Assembly: GCF_937976295.1 (NCBI RefSeq)
Contig: NZ_CALJRY010000155.1
Span: 1-8,970 of the forward strand
Source: an uncultured Rothia sp.
Lineage (GTDB): Bacteria; Actinomycetota; Actinomycetes; Actinomycetales; Micrococcaceae
Reading direction: 5' to 3'
Length of the DNA: 8,970 nucleotides
In this document: piece by piece, positions 5,922-8,970 of the stretch
How positions within the stretch are numbered: position 1 is the first letter of the stretch
Layout: each line of letters begins with the position of its first letter
Made by a program: the position numbers and the translations under genes
Notes under the pieces: model-generated
Databases searched by the model: none
Told to the model about the DNA's origin: nothing
The model's input: only the letters and a program-made list of their open reading frames with translations

Positions 5922-7358
5922 CTAGTAGGCGAAAGCAGTCTGGCACTTGTTCTGATCAGCAGTCTGACCGGTCGCGTTACCCGCAATCGCAGACTCCTGC
6001 TTCTCCATCGCCTCACCGGACGGGAAGTCAGTACCGATAGTCACCGACACGCCCAAAACCTCTTCGGTCGCCACCACGCGGGTCACATTCAGCTTCGCGG
6101 CAATTTCCTTCGCCTCCGCCTCGTAACCGGTCGAGTAGAACACCGTGGTGAAGTTCGTCGGGCTAGCGGAGGTACCCGGAGTAACATCCGAGTAGCCCAG
6201 ACCCTCAATCACCGAAGCGATCGTAGCCGAGCGGCCATCCAGACCGGTCGCGTTGTACACGCTCACCGGAACCGTACGATCGAGCTGAACCGGAGCGGCA
6301 GAAGTAGCCTCAGCAGCCGGAGCCTCCTCCTTCAGCGACTTATCATCACGCAGACGCTGGAACACATTCGCAGCATCCGCAGAAATCTGCAGACGGTTCG
6401 CGTCCTGGCTCCACGGCTCAGTCGGCACCGTCGCAAACACAACATTCGACAGGTCCACGCCACCAAGAGCCGCACCAACACCCACCAGAGTGCTGATATT
6501 ACCCAGGTCCTTATCCACCGTCACGTTCTGAGTAATCGCCTCAGCAATGCTAATCAGACGGCCCGGATTCGACAGAGTACCCTCGCTCTTCACCTTACGC
6601 AGCAGCGAAGACAAGAAGCCCTGCTGAGCCTGAATACGACCAATATCGGAACCATCCGAGAAACCGTGGCGGCTACGCAAGAACGCAAGAGCCTGCTCAC
6701 CCTCAACAGTAGAAGTACCCGCAGGAAGCTTCAGGCCACTGTACTCGTCATCAATCGGAGCGTCCACACAGACCTGAACGCCGCCAACGACCTTCGACAG
6801 CTCCTTCACCGCGTTAAAGTCCACCAACATAAAGTGGTCAATATTCACGCCGGTCAGCTTACTGATGGTCGCCACAGTACAACCAGGACCACCGCGAGAC
6901 AGAGACTCGTTAATCTGAACGTTCTCCTCAGCCGGGTACACGGTGCCGCTCTCAGGATCAGTACACTGCGGAACGTCAACCATCAAGTCACGCGGGAACG
7001 ACAGCACGTTCACGTTCTTACGGTCCTTGCTAATCTGCAGAAGCATCATCACGTCCGCGCGAGCCTCAGAATTGCGGTCTTCCTCATCACCGTACGCGCT
7101 GTTATTGCCCTGACGGGTATCGGAGCCAATTACGAGAATGTCCAAGGCGCCGTTTTCCAGGCCGTCCTTGTAATTGCTGATGTTCAGCTCCTGAGTATGC
7201 AGATTATTGCGCATACGCAGAGCCACCACGCCACCAAAGCCAACAACAATGACGAGCATGCAAGCAGTAAGCAGAGCAATCCACTTATTGCGGTTTGAAG
7301 TCATCACCGTCGTGCGCATATGACGACCGGTACTTCGTAAACGAGGTGCCTGAGGCAT
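5922..7358 (-). CDS. LytR-CpsA-Psr (LCP) family cell-wall glycopolymer transferase
   Basis: LCP proteins act outside the membrane and move undecaprenyl-pyrophosphate-linked glycopolymers onto peptidoglycan. The 478-residue product has a short basic cytoplasmic tail, one membrane anchor (about 26-47), the LCP catalytic domain (about 72-255) and a C-terminal LytR_C domain (about 362-445). Family residues are visible: LVIGSDTR at 75-82, Arg100/Asp102 in EARADVMML, SFPRDL at 120-125, and RSRHGFSDGSDIGR at 228-241 with its lipid-phosphate-binding arginines. Cys132 and Cys160 could form an extracellular disulfide. The start MPQAPRLRS is preceded by AAAGAGAAAAGGT; starts at residues 14 and 19 are also possible, and the frame runs 39 codons further up. 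The gene is flanked by hairpins and is probably monocistronic. The exact polymer substrate cannot be told from the sequence. Confidence 0.94.
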   Translation of the reverse strand: MPQAPRLRSTGRHMRTTVMTSNRNKWIALLTACMLVIVVGFGGVVALRMRNNLHTQELNISNYKDGLENGALDILVIGSDTRQGNNSAYGDEEDRNSEARADVMMLLQISKDRKNVNVLSFPRDLMVDVPQCTDPESGTVYPAEENVQINESLSRGGPGCTVATISKLTGVNIDHFMLVDFNAVKELSKVVGGVQVCVDAPIDDEYSGLKLPAGTSTVEGEQALAFLRSRHGFSDGSDIGRIQAQQGFLSSLLRKVKSEGTLSNPGRLISIAEAITQNVTVDKDLGNISTLVGVGAALGGVDLSNVVFATVPTEPWSQDANRLQISADAANVFQRLRDDKSLKEEAPAAEATSAAPVQLDRTVPVSVYNATGLDGRSATIASVIEGLGYSDVTPGTSASPTNFTTVFYSTGYEAEAKEIAAKLNVTRVVATEEVLGVSVTIGTDFPSGEAMEKQESAIAGNATGQTADQNKCQTAFAY

Positions 7359-7545
7359 ACCTTTTCTCTTTCTGCCGGTGAGCAAGTGCTTTCTCAGAGT
7401 AACACTCTTCCCTATGAGCGCCGAATGAGAGTGAAAAGTTTCACCCGGGGGCATGCACAGATTTCCGCAAGCCACCGGGTGAAAACTATGGATGCGCGAC
7501 CGCCCCTCGGAGTAGTCCCTCAGGGCGATGCGCTCAGGAAAGCTA
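7359..7545 (-). promoter_or_regulatory. Intergenic region between era and the LCP gene
   Basis: This 187-nt stretch should hold the end of the era transcript and the LCP promoter. A small hairpin follows era (7501-7527, CGCCC/GGGCG arms) with no T-run. Further in are the GTGAAA/TTTCAC repeats listed separately. Closer to the LCP gene, minus-strand TACTCT lies within the small palindrome AGAGT-AAC-ACTCT (7396-7408) and is a possible -10 box about 40 nt before the ATG, but no matching -35 is visible. Confidence 0.35.
7431..7484. repeat. GTGAAA/TTTCAC inverted repeats upstream of the LCP gene
   Basis: GTGAAAAGTTTCAC (7431-7444) is a perfect two-fold palindrome around a central AG. Its right half is also one arm of a second inverted repeat: TTTCACCCGG (7439-7448) pairs with CCGGGTGAAA (7475-7484) across 26 nt. 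This could be an operator with three half-sites. It could instead be an era terminator, because on the minus strand the second stem is followed by CTTTTC. I cannot decide between these from sequence alone. Confidence 0.5.
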
Positions 7546-8688
7546 CTAGAATCCCAGGCGGTTCAACGCACGCGCGTCAGACTGCCATTCCTTCGCAACC
7601 TTCACATGAATATTCAAATAAATGCGGGTACCGAGCATCGCCTCAATCTGCTCACGAGCCTTCGTACCAATCTTGCGCAGATTCGAGCCGCCCTTACCGA
7701 TAATGATGTACTTCTGCGACTCACGCTCCACATACAGGTTCACGTGCACATCCAGCAGCGGGTTATCCGCCGGGCGGCCCTCACGGAACTCCATCTCCTC
7801 AACCGTCACAGCAATCGAGTGGGGCAGCTCCTCACGCGCACCCTCCAGGGCGGCCTCACGCACCAGCTCCGCGATGAGGGTTGCCTCCGGCTCATCAGTT
7901 AGCTCACCATCCGGGTACAGCGGCGGCGACAGCGGAGTGTACTGCGCCAGCAGGTCAGCCACCGCATCCACCTGGAAATGCTTCACAGCAGACACCGGAA
8001 TAATCGCAGCCCAGCCGCCCTTACCATCAACCGGCATCGGCTCAGAAACCTCACCGGCACGGCGCTTAGCCGCAGGACCCGAACCCTTCGCGAAAGGCAC
8101 AGCATCATTCTTACCGCCCTTACCCTTCTGCTTCGCACGATGCGCGGCGCGCTTAGCACGAGCCGCACGCTCAGCGCTCATGACCTCCTCGCCGAGCGCC
8201 TCAACAGCCAGCAGCTGCTCACGCAGCTCCTCAGAGCTCACAGTGTCAGCCTTCGTCACAATAGCAACCACCGGCTTATTGCTCGACGCCACCAGCTGCG
8301 AGGCAATGTAACGGTCACCCGGACCAATCTTCTCATTCGCCGGAATGCAGAAGCCCAGCACATCCACCTGCGAAAGGGTGCTAGCGACCAAGTCGTTCAG
8401 ACGCTCACCCAGCAGAGTGCGGGGGCGGTGAATACCCGGGGTGTCCACCAGAATCAGCTGGTACTCGTCCTTGTGCACAATACCGCGGATCGTGTGGCGG
8501 GTCGTCTGCGGACGGTTCGAGGTGATAGCCACCTTCTGACCGACCATAGCGTTCGTCAGAGTGGACTTACCCGCATTCGGGCGACCCACCAGCGACGCGA
8601 AGCCCGAACGGAAATTCTCGGGGTAGGTCGGCAGCGGGGTGCTCAAGTCCAGAGTGCTCAAATCGAGCGGGGTGTACTCCTGGTCCAT
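7546..8688 (-). CDS. era: GTPase Era with a basic insertion in the G domain
   Basis: Era is an essential GTPase that binds the 3' end of 16S rRNA through a KH domain and aids 30S subunit assembly. Motifs in the 380-residue product: G1 GRPNAGKS (35-42), G2 QTTRH (61-65), G3 DTPG (82-85), G4 TKAD (145-148) and G5 PVSA (231-234). The KH domain carries GKGGSNLRKIG (331-341), and the end DARALNRLGF is typical. The start MDQEYTPLD has AAGGAG 6 nt upstream. Usual Era is about 300 residues. Here G4 and G5 are about 80 residues apart instead of about 28, owing to a Lys/Arg/Ala-rich stretch at roughly 168-225; the N-terminus is also extended by about 25 residues. Reading frame and all motifs are intact, so it should be functional. 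Confidence 0.96.
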   Translation of the reverse strand: MDQEYTPLDLSTLDLSTPLPTYPENFRSGFASLVGRPNAGKSTLTNAMVGQKVAITSNRPQTTRHTIRGIVHKDEYQLILVDTPGIHRPRTLLGERLNDLVASTLSQVDVLGFCIPANEKIGPGDRYIASQLVASSNKPVVAIVTKADTVSSEELREQLLAVEALGEEVMSAERAARAKRAAHRAKQKGKGGKNDAVPFAKGSGPAAKRRAGEVSEPMPVDGKGGWAAIIPVSAVKHFQVDAVADLLAQYTPLSPPLYPDGELTDEPEATLIAELVREAALEGAREELPHSIAVTVEEMEFREGRPADNPLLDVHVNLYVERESQKYIIIGKGGSNLRKIGTKAREQIEAMLGTRIYLNIHVKVAKEWQSDARALNRLGF

Positions 8689-8701
8689 GTGTTTCTCCTT
8701 A

Positions 8702-8740
8702 TCAAATCCTGGGGTCAAATCCCGGGGTCAAACCCCGGGC
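8702..8740. repeat. Three 13-bp tandem repeats next to the era ribosome binding site
   Basis: Three back-to-back 13-bp units read, on the plus strand, TCAAATCCTGGGG, TCAAATCCCGGGG and TCAAACCCCGGGC. On the coding strand they give repeated TTTGAC motifs and CCCGGG palindromes, ending one base before the AAGGAG of era. They are non-coding unless era starts further upstream. Confidence 0.8.
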
Positions 8741-8754
8741 GGGGTGTATGGGGT

Positions 8755-8796
8755 GCCAGCCTCATCTGCCTGCGCATTCCGGAGCGGGCGGCTGGC
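8755..8796. repeat. Inverted repeat between era and the upstream gene
   Basis: The perfect 7-bp arms GCCAGCC (8755-8761) and GGCTGGC (8790-8796) enclose 28 nt, with weaker GCCTGC/GCGGGC pairing inside. It could fold in the transcript between the upstream gene and era. There is no T-run on the minus strand, so I do not call it a terminator. Confidence 0.35.
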
Positions 8797-8830
8797 TCAA
8801 AGTGTGTTAGGGAAGATGCTGTGCGTCTAT

Positions 8831-8858
8831 GTTCGATATCTAGCGTTCAATATCTAGC
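8831..8858. repeat. 14-bp tandem duplication covering the upstream gene's stop codon
   Basis: GTTCGATATCTAGC is followed directly by GTTCAATATCTAGC, identical but for one base. The second copy contains the TAG stop of the upstream gene (CTA on the plus strand, 8854-8856), and the first copy carries the same trinucleotide just downstream of that stop. It looks like a recent local slippage duplication. Confidence 0.7.
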
Positions 8859-8970
8859 GGTTGCCGTGCTTATCGGTGGCAGGTTCAGCCTCTGCAGTAT
8901 CTCCCGGAAGATCCGGATGCGCGTGCGGCTCAGCCACAGCGGGCGGCTCGGTATCCACGGTGAGAATGTC
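8854..8970 (-). CDS. C-terminal tail of a gene continuing beyond the window
   Basis: Thirty-eight codons remain open from the window edge to TAG. The product starts DILTVDTEPPAVAEPHAHPD and ends EPATDKHGNR. It is Pro/Ala/Glu-rich and looks disordered, and it has no motif that identifies it. In many actinobacteria the gene directly upstream of era encodes a CNNM/CorC-type (HlyC/CorC family) membrane protein, and such proteins often end in a poorly conserved tail. That identity rests on context only. About 165 nt separate this stop from the era start. Confidence 0.6.
   Translation of the reverse strand, partial: DILTVDTEPPAVAEPHAHPDLPGDTAEAEPATDKHGNR

Noticed and set aside
7622..8311. A 229-codon Ser/Ala/Arg-rich plus-strand frame opposite era
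   Set aside because: It is the shadow of the era coding sequence, which carries all GTPase and KH motifs.
8640..8970. Mobile element or phase-variable switch suggested by the tandem repeats near era
   Set aside because: There is no transposase, terminal inverted repeat or recombinase, and the repeats are short and non-coding. They are reported only as repeats.

Overview
This window looks like chromosomal DNA from a mycothiol-making actinobacterium. The evidence is a clear MshC (mycothiol cysteine ligase), a long actinobacterial-type LeuA, an LCP protein with a C-terminal LytR_C domain, and promoter-like TANNNT boxes directly upstream of start codons. Base composition is moderately GC-rich by eye. 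Together these suggest Micrococcales, possibly a Rothia-like member of the Micrococcaceae, but the genus is an inference from protein flavour and gene order. Every gene I can support is on the minus strand, so the description below runs from high to low coordinates, in the direction of transcription.

Region 1 (8970-7546): the last 38 codons of a gene of uncertain identity (by context perhaps a CNNM/CorC-type membrane protein), an intergenic stretch with two short tandem repeats, then era. This Era carries a basic insertion of about 55 residues inside its GTPase domain. Region 2 (7545-5826): an intergenic stretch with GTGAAA/TTTCAC repeats, then a membrane-anchored LCP cell-wall glycopolymer transferase and a terminator hairpin.

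Region 3 (5761-3660) is the most interesting part: a complete leucine attenuation leader in front of leuA. In order it has an extended -10 promoter, a short leader ORF with three consecutive leucine codons, a 10-bp terminator stem followed directly by five Ts, a further 130 nt of structured leader, leuA itself and a terminator. None of this leader is covered by an ordinary gene call.

Region 4 (3606-1553): a cytoplasmic protein resembling DUF1963/YwqG, a repeat-rich intergenic stretch, and uppP (undecaprenyl-diphosphatase, probably a leaderless GTG start) with a strong terminator. Region 5 (1453-10): mshC, followed one base later by a possible 41-codon ORF.

Functionally the window mixes ribosome assembly (Era), leucine synthesis (LeuA), thiol redox cofactor synthesis (MshC) and the undecaprenyl-phosphate cycle of the cell envelope (LCP and UppP). 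Hairpins or long gaps separate most genes, so they are probably separate transcription units. I see no mobile element, CRISPR array, tRNA or rRNA.
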